From Pseudomethylobacillus aquaticus (lineage in GTDB: Bacteria > Pseudomonadota > Gammaproteobacteria > Burkholderiales > Methylophilaceae), in the NCBI RefSeq assembly GCF_003730115.1, contig NZ_RJVP01000004.1, positions 184,652 to 248,651 on the forward strand: a stretch of DNA of 64,000 nt. The letters are read 5' to 3'. How positions within the stretch are numbered: position 1 is the first letter of the stretch; each line of letters begins with the position of its first letter. Positions 38,361 to 47,341 of the stretch are shown piece by piece. The notes under the pieces are model-generated. The model had not been told where the DNA came from, searched no databases, and saw only the letters and a list, made by a program, of their open reading frames with translations. Both the position numbers and the translations under genes were made by a program.

Positions 38361-39038
38361 ATGGCATTAACCCAAATGGCATTGGACTCATTGGACTTTG
38401 ACGCAACGGTCGCTCTGGCGGCAAAAGTTGCGCCTCATGTCGACATTCTGGAAATCGGTACCCCATGCATCAAGCACAACGGTATTGATCTGCTGAAGAC
38501 ACTACGTGCCAAATTCCCAAATAACAAGATCCTGGTTGACCTGAAGACCATGGACGCTGGTTTCTACGAAGCCGAGCCATTCTACAAAGCTGGTGCTGAC
38601 ATTTGTACCGTTCTGGGTACCGCTGACCTGGGCACCATCAAGGGTGTGATCGATGTTGCCAACAAGTATGGCAAAGAAGCGCAAGTTGACCTGATCAACG
38701 TGACCGACAAAGCCACCCGCACTCAAGAAGCGGTCAAGCTGGGCGCACACATCATTGGCGTGCACACCGGTCTGGACCAACAAGCCGCTGGCGGCACCCC
38801 ATTCACCGACCTGGCACTGATCGCCAGCCTGAACACCGGCGTGAAGATCTCGGTTGCTGGTGGTGTGAAGGCTGCAACCACTGCTCAAGTACGTGACGCT
38901 GGCGCGACCATCATCGTTGCTGGCGCTGCTATCTACGGTGCTGCTGACCCAGCTGCATCCGCTGCTGAAATCACCGCAATCGCTCATGGCACCACGGGTG
39001 GTGGTGTGTTCGGTTGGCTGAAGAAGCTGTTCAGCTAA
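38361..39038 (+). CDS. hps: 3-hexulose-6-phosphate synthase
   Basis: A 225-residue orotidine-decarboxylase-superfamily aldolase that condenses formaldehyde with ribulose 5-phosphate, the entry reaction of the RuMP cycle. The catalytic D-x-K-x-x-D is DLKTMDAG, with EIGTPCIKHNG near the start and SVAGGVKA later. It has an extra ~15-residue C-terminal tail (TTGGGVFGWLKKLFS). No isomerase gene (hxlB/phi) is adjacent. It has its own promoter and strong terminator, consistent with high expression in a methylotroph. Confidence 0.95.
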   Translation: MALTQMALDSLDFDATVALAAKVAPHVDILEIGTPCIKHNGIDLLKTLRAKFPNNKILVDLKTMDAGFYEAEPFYKAGADICTVLGTADLGTIKGVIDVANKYGKEAQVDLINVTDKATRTQEAVKLGAHIIGVHTGLDQQAAGGTPFTDLALIASLNTGVKISVAGGVKAATTAQVRDAGATIIVAGAAIYGAADPAASAAEITAIAHGTTGGGVFGWLKKLFS

Positions 39039-39090
39039 ACTGAACATTGATTCCAGCCTTGTTTGGCTGAATCTGAATCAGATGGAATAG

Positions 39091-39120
39091 AAAAGCCCTC
39101 GAATCATTTCGAGGGCTTTT
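39091..39120 (+). terminator. Terminator after hps
   Basis: A perfect 13-bp stem (39091-39103 with 39108-39120, core AGCCCTCGAA) with a 4-base loop and flanking A and T runs, 53 bp after the hps stop. It separates hps from the flagellar-type cluster. Confidence 0.9.
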
Positions 39121-39499
39121 TGTTAAATACGGATCAGTATTTAAACGAAGGGAAATCACTTTCTGACAAAATATATAGTAATCAAGCCGATAGAAGCCTT
39201 ATAGCAAGCAATATGAATGCATATAATAGTTGTTTACTCTCTTTTAATGCACCATCTTACTGAAAAGTTAACCTTGTCTCTCAGGCGATCTGAAAAATAA
39301 TGTTGGAGTCAGCACTGCTTCATTACTTTGGATTAGTGACTTTTAACTGCTACACAGATAACGCAGTAAAGCGCTGTTGAAACGTAATGCGTACGACTAG
39401 GGGGCGATGTAGTACAGAAGTGGTATTTTTTGCCGGGAAAATGTAAACAATAATCACTGGGCCACCTATTTTAGGTTTGGTTTGATAAAGGGGTTATGC
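39121..39499 (+). other. AT-rich upstream region of the flagellar-type operon
   Basis: About 380 bp without a supported gene, between the hps terminator and fliQ. It contains the sigma-28-like site described separately, and a purine-rich stretch (GATAAAGGGG) just before fliQ that acts as its ribosome site. Clearly richer in A and T than either flank. No tRNA or direct repeat that would mark an integration site was found by eye. Confidence 0.5.
39167..39193 (+). promoter_or_regulatory. Sigma-28 (FliA)-like promoter candidate upstream of fliQ
   Basis: CAAAATAT (39167-39174), an exact 11-base spacer, then GCCGATAG (39186-39193). The sigma-28 consensus is TAAAGTTT, 11 bases, GCCGATAA, so the -10 matches 7 of 8 and the -35 5 of 8. 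It points towards fliQ with a ~300-base leader. The operon encodes its own FliA-type sigma factor at the other end. Confidence 0.4.
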
Positions 39500-39766
39500 A
39501 TGACTAGCGACGCGGCATTACAGCTGGTCTCGCACATGTTCTGGGTTGGGCTGTTGATCATGGCACCACTACTGTTTGTGGTCATGGTAGTGGGCATATT
39601 GGTCAGCATCTTTCAGGTGGTGACGCAAATTCAGGAAATGTCGCTTTCGTTTATCCCCAAGATCGTAACGGTGGTGTTGGTTCTGCAAATATTCGGGCCG
39701 TGGATGCTGAAGCTGTTGGTAAATTACTCGGCTTCGGTTATCGCAGGTATCCCGGGGTATTTCTAG
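39500..39766 (+). CDS. fliQ: Flagellar-type export gate protein FliQ
   Basis: An 88-residue protein with two membrane segments (around 16-38 and 52-75) and the conserved VSIFQVVTQIQEMSLSFIPKI loop. It is part of the FliPQR export gate. The start at 39500 follows an AAAGGGG ribosome site. FliQ is first in a 20-kb operon, whereas fliP lies at the far 3' end. Its stop shares one base with the fliR start. Confidence 0.93.
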   Translation: MTSDAALQLVSHMFWVGLLIMAPLLFVVMVVGILVSIFQVVTQIQEMSLSFIPKIVTVVLVLQIFGPWMLKLLVNYSASVIAGIPGYF

Positions 39767-40524
39767 TGGCCGCCGCACTATTCAATTGGGCGTTAGCTGT
39801 ATTGCTCATCTCGATACGCCTCAGCACTTTGTTTATCGCGACGCCGATCTTTGCCGGCATCCCCGTTCCGAACATGGCGAGGGTATTGCTTGTGCTGGGA
39901 ATTTCACTTGCTTTTGCCAACACGGTGTATTGGCCGGAGTTGGGAACGGTTGATCTGGCCTGGTTGGTATCTGCAGCAGTCGCTGAACTCATCATCGGAG
40001 CGGCTATGGCATCCGTACTCTTTGCAGGCTTCGCAGCGTTTCATTTTGGTGGGCGCTTGCTGGATTTCCAGATCGGATTTGGTTTGGCTGGCTTGGTTGA
40101 TATCGCGACACGCAACAATATGCCTTTGGTGGGTAGCATCCTGTCGATGTTAGCCGTGTTGATGTTTTTTTTGATTGATGGGCATCTGGCGATGTTGCAA
40201 GTGTTGCAGCTGTCATTTATGAAGTTGCCGCTAGGAGCCGGGATTGCCAATCTTGATATCGGTGTTTTCATTGCTTATTTCGGTGCCTGCTTTTCGCTAG
40301 GGTTTGCCATCGTTGCTCCAGTAGTACTGTGCTTGTTGTTGATTGATATCGGTATGGCATTCATGTCACGCACGATGCCGCAGATGAATGTATTCATTTT
40401 GTCTCTTGGCTTGAAGGTGATTGTGGGGCTGATCATACTGGCCATTGTGGTTCCATTCTCTGGCGGCATCATCCACATGCTGTTTGATTCCATCTTTACT
40501 ACATGGGGCAAGGCAGTGACATAA
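39766..40524 (+). CDS. fliR: Flagellar-type export gate protein FliR
   Basis: A 252-residue membrane protein with about six spans, the FliR/SctT family. The segment FQIGFGLAGLVDIAT is the conserved gate region, and the C-terminal LPQ-like part (RTMPQMNVFILSLGLKVIVG) is typical. The GTG start at 39766 overlaps the fliQ stop by one base; an ATG upstream lies inside fliQ and is rejected. Confidence 0.92.
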   Translation: MAAALFNWALAVLLISIRLSTLFIATPIFAGIPVPNMARVLLVLGISLAFANTVYWPELGTVDLAWLVSAAVAELIIGAAMASVLFAGFAAFHFGGRLLDFQIGFGLAGLVDIATRNNMPLVGSILSMLAVLMFFLIDGHLAMLQVLQLSFMKLPLGAGIANLDIGVFIAYFGACFSLGFAIVAPVVLCLLLIDIGMAFMSRTMPQMNVFILSLGLKVIVGLIILAIVVPFSGGIIHMLFDSIFTTWGKAVT

Positions 40525-41610
40525 ATGGCAGAACAGGATCAGAATCGTAATGAAGCAGCCACACCACACAAGTTGGAAGAGGCACGCAAGAAGGGCTCCG
40601 TTCCCAAAAGCCTGGATGTGAACTCATGGATGGTGCTGGCCACAGCCCTGATCGTATTGTATATCTGGGGCGATAAGATCGTCGAAGGTGAGCTGATGCT
40701 CGCGCATCAGATTTTATCGAATAGCCATCACGCTACGTTTGGAACAGGTGAGTTGGCTGGCCATCTCGCAGCTTTGCTTGCAGAGGCATTGTTGATGTTG
40801 GCGCCTTTGTTTCTGCTATTGATGGCCTTCGGAGCGCTTGCCAATTTCATGCAAGTTGGACCGATCTTTACGTTCTTCCCGTTAAAGCCGGATCTCGCAA
40901 GAATCAACCCGATTACTGGATTCAAACGCTTATTCTCTGTGCGCTTCCTGATCGAATCCATCAAAACCATCTTGAAATTTATCCTGTTGGGTTGGGTGCT
41001 TTACAGTGTTGTTGCCGCGGCACTTCCCAAATTTATTATCAGCTCACAAGTACACAGCGCTTCTATCGGTTCTCTCCTGATACCGGTCATTATTGCACTG
41101 CTATTTAAATTGTTACTCGCATTGGTGTTTATTGCCCTGATCGATCTGGTATTCAGCAAATGGGATTATGCCAAGCAGCTACGTATGAGCCGTCGCGATA
41201 TTACCGATGAGCACAAGCGTCGCGAGGGCGACCCACGTATCCGTGCACGTTTGCGCGAGTTGCAGCGCGAAGCAGTGAAGCGTGCACGCAGCATGGGCCG
41301 GGTGAAGGAGGCGGATGTGTTAATTACCAACCCTACGCACATTGCAATCGCCGTTAAATATGACAGGGATACAGTGGATGCGCCGCTGGTAATAGCCAAA
41401 GGCGCAGGTTTTCTGGCTGCTAGGATGCGTTATATGGCGCGCAAACATCATGTCCCTATCGTCGAGAACAAGGTGCTGGCACGCCAATTGTTTCACCAGG
41501 TCGCAATCGAACAAGCTGTTCCCGTGGAGCATTATTCAGTGGTAGCAAAAATCCTGTTTTGGGCCTATTCGTTAAGAAATATGCCGTTGCCAGCACGGAG
41601 GTCAAGCTAG
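40525..41610 (+). CDS. flhB: Export apparatus switch protein FlhB
   Basis: A 361-residue protein with four membrane spans followed by a cytoplasmic C-terminal domain carrying the autocleavage site N269-P-T-H272. The domain switches export from rod/hook to later substrates. It starts directly after the fliR stop with no gap. Note that a second, stand-alone FlhB-C-like gene lies 3.3 kb downstream. Confidence 0.94.
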   Translation: MAEQDQNRNEAATPHKLEEARKKGSVPKSLDVNSWMVLATALIVLYIWGDKIVEGELMLAHQILSNSHHATFGTGELAGHLAALLAEALLMLAPLFLLLMAFGALANFMQVGPIFTFFPLKPDLARINPITGFKRLFSVRFLIESIKTILKFILLGWVLYSVVAAALPKFIISSQVHSASIGSLLIPVIIALLFKLLLALVFIALIDLVFSKWDYAKQLRMSRRDITDEHKRREGDPRIRARLRELQREAVKRARSMGRVKEADVLITNPTHIAIAVKYDRDTVDAPLVIAKGAGFLAARMRYMARKHHVPIVENKVLARQLFHQVAIEQAVPVEHYSVVAKILFWAYSLRNMPLPARRSS

Positions 41611-43644
41611 ATGGGCTACTGGCGCAAGGTATTCGGAAATAATTCCGATCTGTTTCTGGTGGTTGGTATGTTGGGCATTTTGCTCATTTTGTTTACGCCT
41701 ATCCCTTCCAAGCTGCTGGATTTCCTACTGCTGCTGAATCTCAGCTTCGCACTGGTTATTTTGCTGCTGACGTTCTATGTAGAAAAGCCAGTGGATTTCT
41801 CTACATTTCCACCCATGTTGCTGATCGCCACCTTGTTTCGTTTGTCGCTGAATATTGCCGCTACTCGCCTGATTCTGAGCGATGGCGATGCGGGCAAAGT
41901 GATCGGCGCGATCGGTTCGCATGTGGTGCAGAGCAATTACGTGATTGGTCTGGTGGTGTTTCTGATTCTGGTCGTCGTGCAATACGTAGTGGTCACCAAT
42001 GGCGCACAGCGTGTTGCAGAAGTTGCCGCCAGATTTACTCTGGATAGCATGCCCGGTCAGCAAATGAGCATTGATGCTGATTTGAACATGGGGTTTATCG
42101 ATCAGGCTGAAGCTCAGCGCAGACGTAAGAATATCGAGAAGGAAGCTAACTTTTACGGCGCAATGGATGGCGCCAGCAAGTTCGTTAAAGGTGACGCTAT
42201 TGCCGGTATTGTGATCCTGTTGATCAATATTTTTGGCGGGCTTGCGGTTGGGGTGATGCAAATGGGTATGAGCTGGCAAGAGGCCGCCCAGACCTTTACC
42301 CTGCTCACTATTGGAGATGGCATTGTCACGCAGGTGCCAGCACTGGTGATTGCCGTGGGTACCGGCATAATCGTGACGCGCTCTGGTACCGACAGTCGAC
42401 TCAGCAATGAGATCGCAACCCAGATATCAGCTTATCCAAGAGTGCTTGGCCTGGTGATGATCGCGCTGCTGGGGGTCGGTTTATTGCCTGGAATGCCACT
42501 GCTGCCATTGATTGCAATTGTGATCGCACTTGGCGTGCTTGCTTTATTTGTACGCAGTGCAAAGAAAGTCAGCGCCAGTGCTGATAGCGAAGCGGCATCG
42601 GACGCCAGTGATGATCTAGAGAACCTGCTTACGGTAGATCCAATTGAAGTCAGGGTTGGCCAGGGCTTGATAGGATTGGTGAATACGGACGATTCGACGT
42701 TAGTTGAGCGCATAGGCGCATTCCGCAAACAATATGCGCTTGAAGCTGGGTTTATCATGCCCAAGGTCAAGATTCGTGACGATAAGAAGTTGCCAACTTT
42801 GTCTTATCAGGTTGCTATTTTTGGGGTCGTGTCTGGTGACGCCAGTCTTGTCCCTGAACATATTCTTGCCATCCATCCTTCAGGCACTTCCGGTCAGCTA
42901 GAGGGCACAGAAACAAAAGATCCGACTTATGGCTTGCCTGCTGTTTGGATATCCGAGCAGCAACGGGCAACTGCGCGTAGCAAGGGGTTTACCTTGGTCG
43001 ATCCGCTAACGGTATTTGTGACACATCTCACCGAGCTGTTACGACGTAATGCGGCGAATTTGCTGACCCGTTCTGAAACGACCATCTTGCTTGACCGCGC
43101 GCGCGCGAAAAATGCCAGTCTGGTTGAAGAGTTAATTCCTGGTGTGCTATCTCTAGTCGAAATCCAGAAGGTGTTACAAAATCTGTTAAGAGAAAAGGTA
43201 TCCATCCGTAATCTGGAAGCCATTCTCGAGGTGCTTGCAGATGCAGGACGCCAATCAAAGCAGGCTGATGTGCTGACCGAAGTGGTACGAAACCGTCTCG
43301 GCCCCGCCATTTGTCAAGCTCTGATCGGGAATCGCACAGAGTTGTCTGTACTGACCCTGGATCCGGTTATTGAGCAGAAAATTGCCGAGGCTATTCAGGC
43401 CTCTGATGACAGTACCCGCTTGGTGCTGGATCCCAGATTTGCCGAGCAAGTCATCAGCAAATTGGCTGGACAGGTTGAAACCATGATGAAGAATAATTTC
43501 TCTCCAGTATTGCTATGCGCCCCGGAGTTGCGTCGTCATCTACGCAGCATTACTGAGCGCGTGTTGCCTCATCTGGCGATTGTGTCAATGAGCGAAGTGC
43601 CGAACACGCTTCGACTGCAGTCGTTCGGAGTAGTCAAGGTTTGA
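41611..43644 (+). CDS. flhA: Export apparatus protein FlhA
   Basis: A 677-residue protein: eight N-terminal spans, with the FHIPEP-like conserved loop MPGQQMSIDADLNMGFID, then a four-subdomain cytoplasmic C-terminal part that forms the nonameric ring. Full length for the family. It starts immediately after flhB. The last four bases overlap the next gene, which starts with TTG. Confidence 0.95.
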   Translation: MGYWRKVFGNNSDLFLVVGMLGILLILFTPIPSKLLDFLLLLNLSFALVILLLTFYVEKPVDFSTFPPMLLIATLFRLSLNIAATRLILSDGDAGKVIGAIGSHVVQSNYVIGLVVFLILVVVQYVVVTNGAQRVAEVAARFTLDSMPGQQMSIDADLNMGFIDQAEAQRRRKNIEKEANFYGAMDGASKFVKGDAIAGIVILLINIFGGLAVGVMQMGMSWQEAAQTFTLLTIGDGIVTQVPALVIAVGTGIIVTRSGTDSRLSNEIATQISAYPRVLGLVMIALLGVGLLPGMPLLPLIAIVIALGVLALFVRSAKKVSASADSEAASDASDDLENLLTVDPIEVRVGQGLIGLVNTDDSTLVERIGAFRKQYALEAGFIMPKVKIRDDKKLPTLSYQVAIFGVVSGDASLVPEHILAIHPSGTSGQLEGTETKDPTYGLPAVWISEQQRATARSKGFTLVDPLTVFVTHLTELLRRNAANLLTRSETTILLDRARAKNASLVEELIPGVLSLVEIQKVLQNLLREKVSIRNLEAILEVLADAGRQSKQADVLTEVVRNRLGPAICQALIGNRTELSVLTLDPVIEQKIAEAIQASDDSTRLVLDPRFAEQVISKLAGQVETMMKNNFSPVLLCAPELRRHLRSITERVLPHLAIVSMSEVPNTLRLQSFGVVKV

Positions 43645-44879
43645 AAACCTCTGCGATTCTGGCCGGAATTGCAAGTCAGCAATCAACTGCGCTGACGCAG
43701 ACCATTCATGCGCTGGAAAAAGATCAATGGTTGCAATCGCTGACAGCGGGACAGATTCTCAAAGGCAGAATCATGCGTCAGCACAGTGAGCATCAATATG
43801 CGATTACGCTGGCTGGACAGGAGCGTGTCGTAGACTCTGCCATTCCGCTGACGGTAGGGGACTTGATCGAAGGCAAGGTGATTGGTGTTTCGGAACGTAC
43901 CGTTTCCATTCGTATGACACATCATCTTTTAGCGAAGCCGGCAGAGCGCAGTACACCTGCTCCAGAAGTGGCGTCCTCACAGCCATCCTCGCTACTCAAA
44001 AACGAGATGCTGCGTTGGAGGATTGCACTGACTGATACGCAATTTCAACTGGTGCATAACTCTATGCAAGGATTATCTGAACCTCTGCTTGCGATCAGGG
44101 CTGGTCTTTATCTTGCCAAGTTAGGTGTTCCCTTAACTGCCGAACTGATCCAGGCGGTTTACAAACGCTTGCTGGATTCACAGATGCCTGGCGGTGGCAG
44201 GTTTACGTTAGTCGAATACCTGCCTGACAATGCTGCGCCTATTTCCAGCGATACTGAGGTCAATGCGAATGCGCTTTATACCGGCATTATCAAGGTCCTT
44301 GCCGAGCATCTTGAGCAGCAGTTCCAGCTGCAAATGAATCAAGCCAAACTACTACGTGCCAGCGCTGGCAATTTGCCATTGATGGATCAGGTTGCCCCGG
44401 AGACAAATATGTCTCAGCAGTTTGAGGACGGCGAAGATGGTGGGGACAATGACCTGATCTCGCTTTTGATGAATGTACAAACCGGTGCCTCTGTTCAACA
44501 TAGGCTGCATACACTTCCCATCATGATCGATGGACATATCCGTGAGTTTGATCTTGCCTTGTTCGATGATGCCTCGGAAGCCGAGCGACAAAACGGTATG
44601 AAATGCCGACACCTGCGCTTTTGTTTGCACACAGAACTGGGCGAGGTGCAAGTGGATGCCAATGTGGTAAATCAGCAAGCCACGCTTAAATTTCAAGCCA
44701 CATCGGCCATGATGGCTGGCGAGCTGGAGCAGCATGGTGAAGCCTTGGCGAGTGAGATGCATGACGCTGGCTGGCATCTCGAGCATGCTGATTATGAGTT
44801 GATATCCAAACTGTCACGTCCTGCATCGGCTATCGTCGAGCATGTGTTGACACAGGACAGCCTGTACCGGCTACTTTAA
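43641..44879 (+). CDS. FliK-like hook-length control protein (first copy)
   Basis: A 412-residue protein with a low-complexity N-terminal half and a C-terminal Flg_hook-like domain at ~330-395 (LHTELGEVQVDANVVN ... FQATSAM ... MHDAGWHLEHADY), the pattern of FliK's substrate-switch domain. The start is TTG, overlapping the flhA stop by 4 bp. It is followed without a gap by a stand-alone FlhB-C-like gene, its natural interaction partner. The identification is by the C-terminal pattern and context; a second FliK-like candidate lies between fliJ and flgD. Confidence 0.6.
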   Translation: MKTSAILAGIASQQSTALTQTIHALEKDQWLQSLTAGQILKGRIMRQHSEHQYAITLAGQERVVDSAIPLTVGDLIEGKVIGVSERTVSIRMTHHLLAKPAERSTPAPEVASSQPSSLLKNEMLRWRIALTDTQFQLVHNSMQGLSEPLLAIRAGLYLAKLGVPLTAELIQAVYKRLLDSQMPGGGRFTLVEYLPDNAAPISSDTEVNANALYTGIIKVLAEHLEQQFQLQMNQAKLLRASAGNLPLMDQVAPETNMSQQFEDGEDGGDNDLISLLMNVQTGASVQHRLHTLPIMIDGHIREFDLALFDDASEAERQNGMKCRHLRFCLHTELGEVQVDANVVNQQATLKFQATSAMMAGELEQHGEALASEMHDAGWHLEHADYELISKLSRPASAIVEHVLTQDSLYRLL

Positions 44880-45161
44880 ATGACCATTAAGAAAATTGTG
44901 GGCTTGGCATACAAAAAAGAACAGGCAAAATTGCCTTCGGTGATCCTAAAAGCATCAGGTCTTTTTGCGGACAAGGTAGTGCAGGAGTTTCACAATGAAA
45001 GCCAGCCGCACAAATTGATCAAGGATGGGAAGTTGGTAGACCGTTTGTTCAGTCTGCCCACGGAATCAGAAATCTCCGCCGATCTGTACGAGCTGGTGGC
45101 CATCCTGCTGGTGCATGTTTATGCGGTGGAAGCAAAACTCAAAGGAAATTTGCATGATTGA
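44880..45161 (+). CDS. FlhB C-terminal-domain homologue (FhlB)
   Basis: A 93-residue soluble protein related to the cytoplasmic domain of FlhB/SctU. GLAYKKEQAKLPSVILKASG and the leucine-rich end (ISADLYELVAILLVHVYAVEAKL) match FhlB-type proteins found next to fliK in other bacteria. It lacks the NPTH cleavage site and membrane spans. It may act in specificity switching together with the FliK-like protein encoded directly before it. It overlaps flgF by 8 bp. Confidence 0.75.
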   Translation: MTIKKIVGLAYKKEQAKLPSVILKASGLFADKVVQEFHNESQPHKLIKDGKLVDRLFSLPTESEISADLYELVAILLVHVYAVEAKLKGNLHD

Positions 45162-45882
45162 TCCCATCAGTTTAACGACATTAGCAATTCAGCATGACAT
45201 GCAGCGTATGAATGTGGCAGCTAACAATGCAGTCAATATTCTGACGACAGGGTTCAAGCGTGAATATCTGGTCGCTGCTGGGCAAATGGGTGTCGAGCCT
45301 GCTGCATTGAATGCTCACAGTGGTAATACGATATTACCTGCAGGGCTGAGATCTGCCTTGGACTTCCGCCCAGGCGCGTTAAAGCAGACTGCCGGTGCCC
45401 TTGATCTGGCACTTTTGGGGGATGGCTTCTTTGAAATACAGTCTGATAATGGTACGGCTTATACTCGGCAGGGTAACTTCAGGCTTGATGAGGGCGGACG
45501 TTTGGTCACACAGGCTGGATTTCCAATCATGGGAGTCTCCGGCGAGATTTTTCTGACAACACCTACGCCTGTCATTGATCGTGCCGGGAAAATCTATGAT
45601 CAAGGCAAAGAGCTTGGACAAATCAAGCTCGTGAGCTTCGATTCCACTAACGCCCTGGCCAGTATAGGTACTGGCATGGTGGTCGCTACAGACAACGCCA
45701 CTCCTCAAATTAATCAGCGTGCGCGCGTGGCTCAGGGGCAGTTGGAGAGTTCCAATGTTGACTCTGCACAAGAGATGGTACGTATGCTCGAAACCTTCCG
45801 GCATTTTGAAATGAGTCACCGGATACTGCAGGCTTACGATGAGCTGAATGACAAGTCACTGAGAAATCTGGGGCAATTCTAG
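45154..45882 (+). CDS. flgF: Proximal rod protein FlgF
   Basis: A 242-residue flagellar rod/hook family protein. The N-terminal segment (AANNAVNILTTGFKRE) is the family's signature in a slightly unusual form; the C-terminal coiled-coil stretch SAQEMVRMLETFRHFEMSHRI is typical of rod proteins. Starts at 45154 inside the preceding stop region. Followed by flgG. Confidence 0.85.
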   Translation: MIDPISLTTLAIQHDMQRMNVAANNAVNILTTGFKREYLVAAGQMGVEPAALNAHSGNTILPAGLRSALDFRPGALKQTAGALDLALLGDGFFEIQSDNGTAYTRQGNFRLDEGGRLVTQAGFPIMGVSGEIFLTTPTPVIDRAGKIYDQGKELGQIKLVSFDSTNALASIGTGMVVATDNATPQINQRARVAQGQLESSNVDSAQEMVRMLETFRHFEMSHRILQAYDELNDKSLRNLGQF

Positions 45883-45906
45883 TCACGATATGCAAAAGGA
45901 TGATTG

Positions 45907-46692
45907 ATGATTGATTCCATCTACATAGGTGCAACCGGCATGCAGGCACAACAACTTAATGTTGATGTGATTGCAAACAATCTGGCCAACGTAAATACCA
46001 CCGGATTCAAGAAAAACCGGGTCTCGTTTGAGGACACTTTTTATCAGGCCATACATCAGCCATCAAACCTTGGTTATACCTCGCCCGCATCAACACCTAT
46101 TGCAATCGGCATGGGCACGCTGGTTTCGTCAAACAGCAAATCCTTTACGCAAGGCGATATCAAGGCAACAGAGTCACCATACGATGTTGCGATACGTGGC
46201 AATGGATTGTTTGAAGTGTTACTGCCCGATGGCAGTTCGGCATATACCCGACATGGCGCCTTGAAAGTCACGCAAGATGGCCTGCTGGGTACTAATCATG
46301 GCTACGAACTGAAGCAGCAAGTCCAGATTCCCGCTGACATTCTCGAACTGGTGATTGATAGTCAGGGCAAGGTGCTGGGCAGATCCAGTAGCGAGAACAA
46401 GCTGGTGGAACTGGGGCAAATTGAGTTGTCCTCACTCCCTAATCTGGAAGGCTTGCAAGCCTTGGGAGAGAATTTGTTTATCGCGACTGAAAAAGCCGGT
46501 CAGGTGCAAAATGGCCGCCCTGGCGAAGATGGGCTGGGGCTGCTTTCTCAGGGCTATCTGGAATCTTCGAATGTGAAACTGGCTGAAGAGATGGTTAATC
46601 TGGTTCTGGCACAAAGGGCTTACGAGCTGAACGCGAAGATCATCCAGGCTTCCGACGAAATGTTGTCTATCAGCAATAATTTGCGTAGATAA
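45907..46692 (+). CDS. flgG: Distal rod protein FlgG
   Basis: A 261-residue protein with ANNLANVNTTGFKKNRVSFED near the N-terminus and LAEEMVNLVLAQRAYELNAK at the C-terminus, both hallmarks of FlgG. The ATG at 45907 is preferred over a TTG one codon upstream. It forms the distal rod that passes through the P- and L-rings. Confidence 0.93.
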   Translation: MIDSIYIGATGMQAQQLNVDVIANNLANVNTTGFKKNRVSFEDTFYQAIHQPSNLGYTSPASTPIAIGMGTLVSSNSKSFTQGDIKATESPYDVAIRGNGLFEVLLPDGSSAYTRHGALKVTQDGLLGTNHGYELKQQVQIPADILELVIDSQGKVLGRSSSENKLVELGQIELSSLPNLEGLQALGENLFIATEKAGQVQNGRPGEDGLGLLSQGYLESSNVKLAEEMVNLVLAQRAYELNAKIIQASDEMLSISNNLRR

Positions 46693-46763
46693 AAGTAATC
46701 AATAGCCATGAAAATACGCCGCGAATGTGCTGCCCTTAATCTTGGTTCTGGCTTGAGACTGAC

Positions 46764-47339
46764 ATGCCCATATATAAATTAACGATGTTGATTCTGGTGA
46801 TCTTGCTCCCCCAATTCGGTTATGCAGAAAATCTTTACAAGGCAGATCGTTACAGAGCGCTTACCTCTGATCGGCGTGCTTATCAGGTGGGTGATATTTT
46901 AACGGTGCTGGTACTGGAAAATTCGAGTGCTACCGCGACGTCAGGCACCAACACCGACAAAAGCAATGATACCGGCATCCGTTTTCTGTCGCCGAACAGT
47001 CAGAAAAGCTATGCGCTTGGCCTGGAGGAAGGTTTTGATGGCGGTGGGAGAATTGCACGAACCGGCAAGTTGCTCGCTCAGATATCTGTCTCAGTACAAT
47101 CTGTTACGGCAACTGGCGACCTTCAGGTCAAAGGTGAGCAGATGATAGAGATTAATGGTGAAAAACAGGCGATCAATCTGGAGGGCCGCGTGAGGCCGCG
47201 TGACATCGATGAACAGAATACGGTTGCTTCGAGTCGCATCGCGGATGCAAAAATCACCTATATCGGTGATGGCATACTGGCAGAAAGTCAGCGCAAAGGC
47301 TGGTTATCCCGCCTGGTGTCGATGCTGGGATTGTTGTAA
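46764..47339 (+). CDS. flgH: L-ring protein FlgH
   Basis: A 191-residue FlgH. After a signal peptide (1-21) the mature part has SDRRAYQVGDILTVLVLE and later IADAKITYIGDGILAESQRKGWLSRL, the FlgH core. Unusually, the signal peptide ends ...QFGYA without the lipobox Cys that anchors normal FlgH as a lipoprotein. The gene lies 71 bp after flgG, the largest gap in the operon's middle. Confidence 0.9.
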   Translation: MPIYKLTMLILVILLPQFGYAENLYKADRYRALTSDRRAYQVGDILTVLVLENSSATATSGTNTDKSNDTGIRFLSPNSQKSYALGLEEGFDGGGRIARTGKLLAQISVSVQSVTATGDLQVKGEQMIEINGEKQAINLEGRVRPRDIDEQNTVASSRIADAKITYIGDGILAESQRKGWLSRLVSMLGLL

Positions 47340-47341
47340 TC

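Noticed and set aside
39063..39263. A 66-codon open frame after hps
   Set aside because: It runs straight through the perfect hps terminator hairpin, has no ribosome site, and resembles no protein.
39422..39437. Possible sigma-54 promoter (TGG ... TTGC) before fliQ
   Set aside because: The distance between the GG and GC elements is two bases too short, which sigma-54 does not tolerate.
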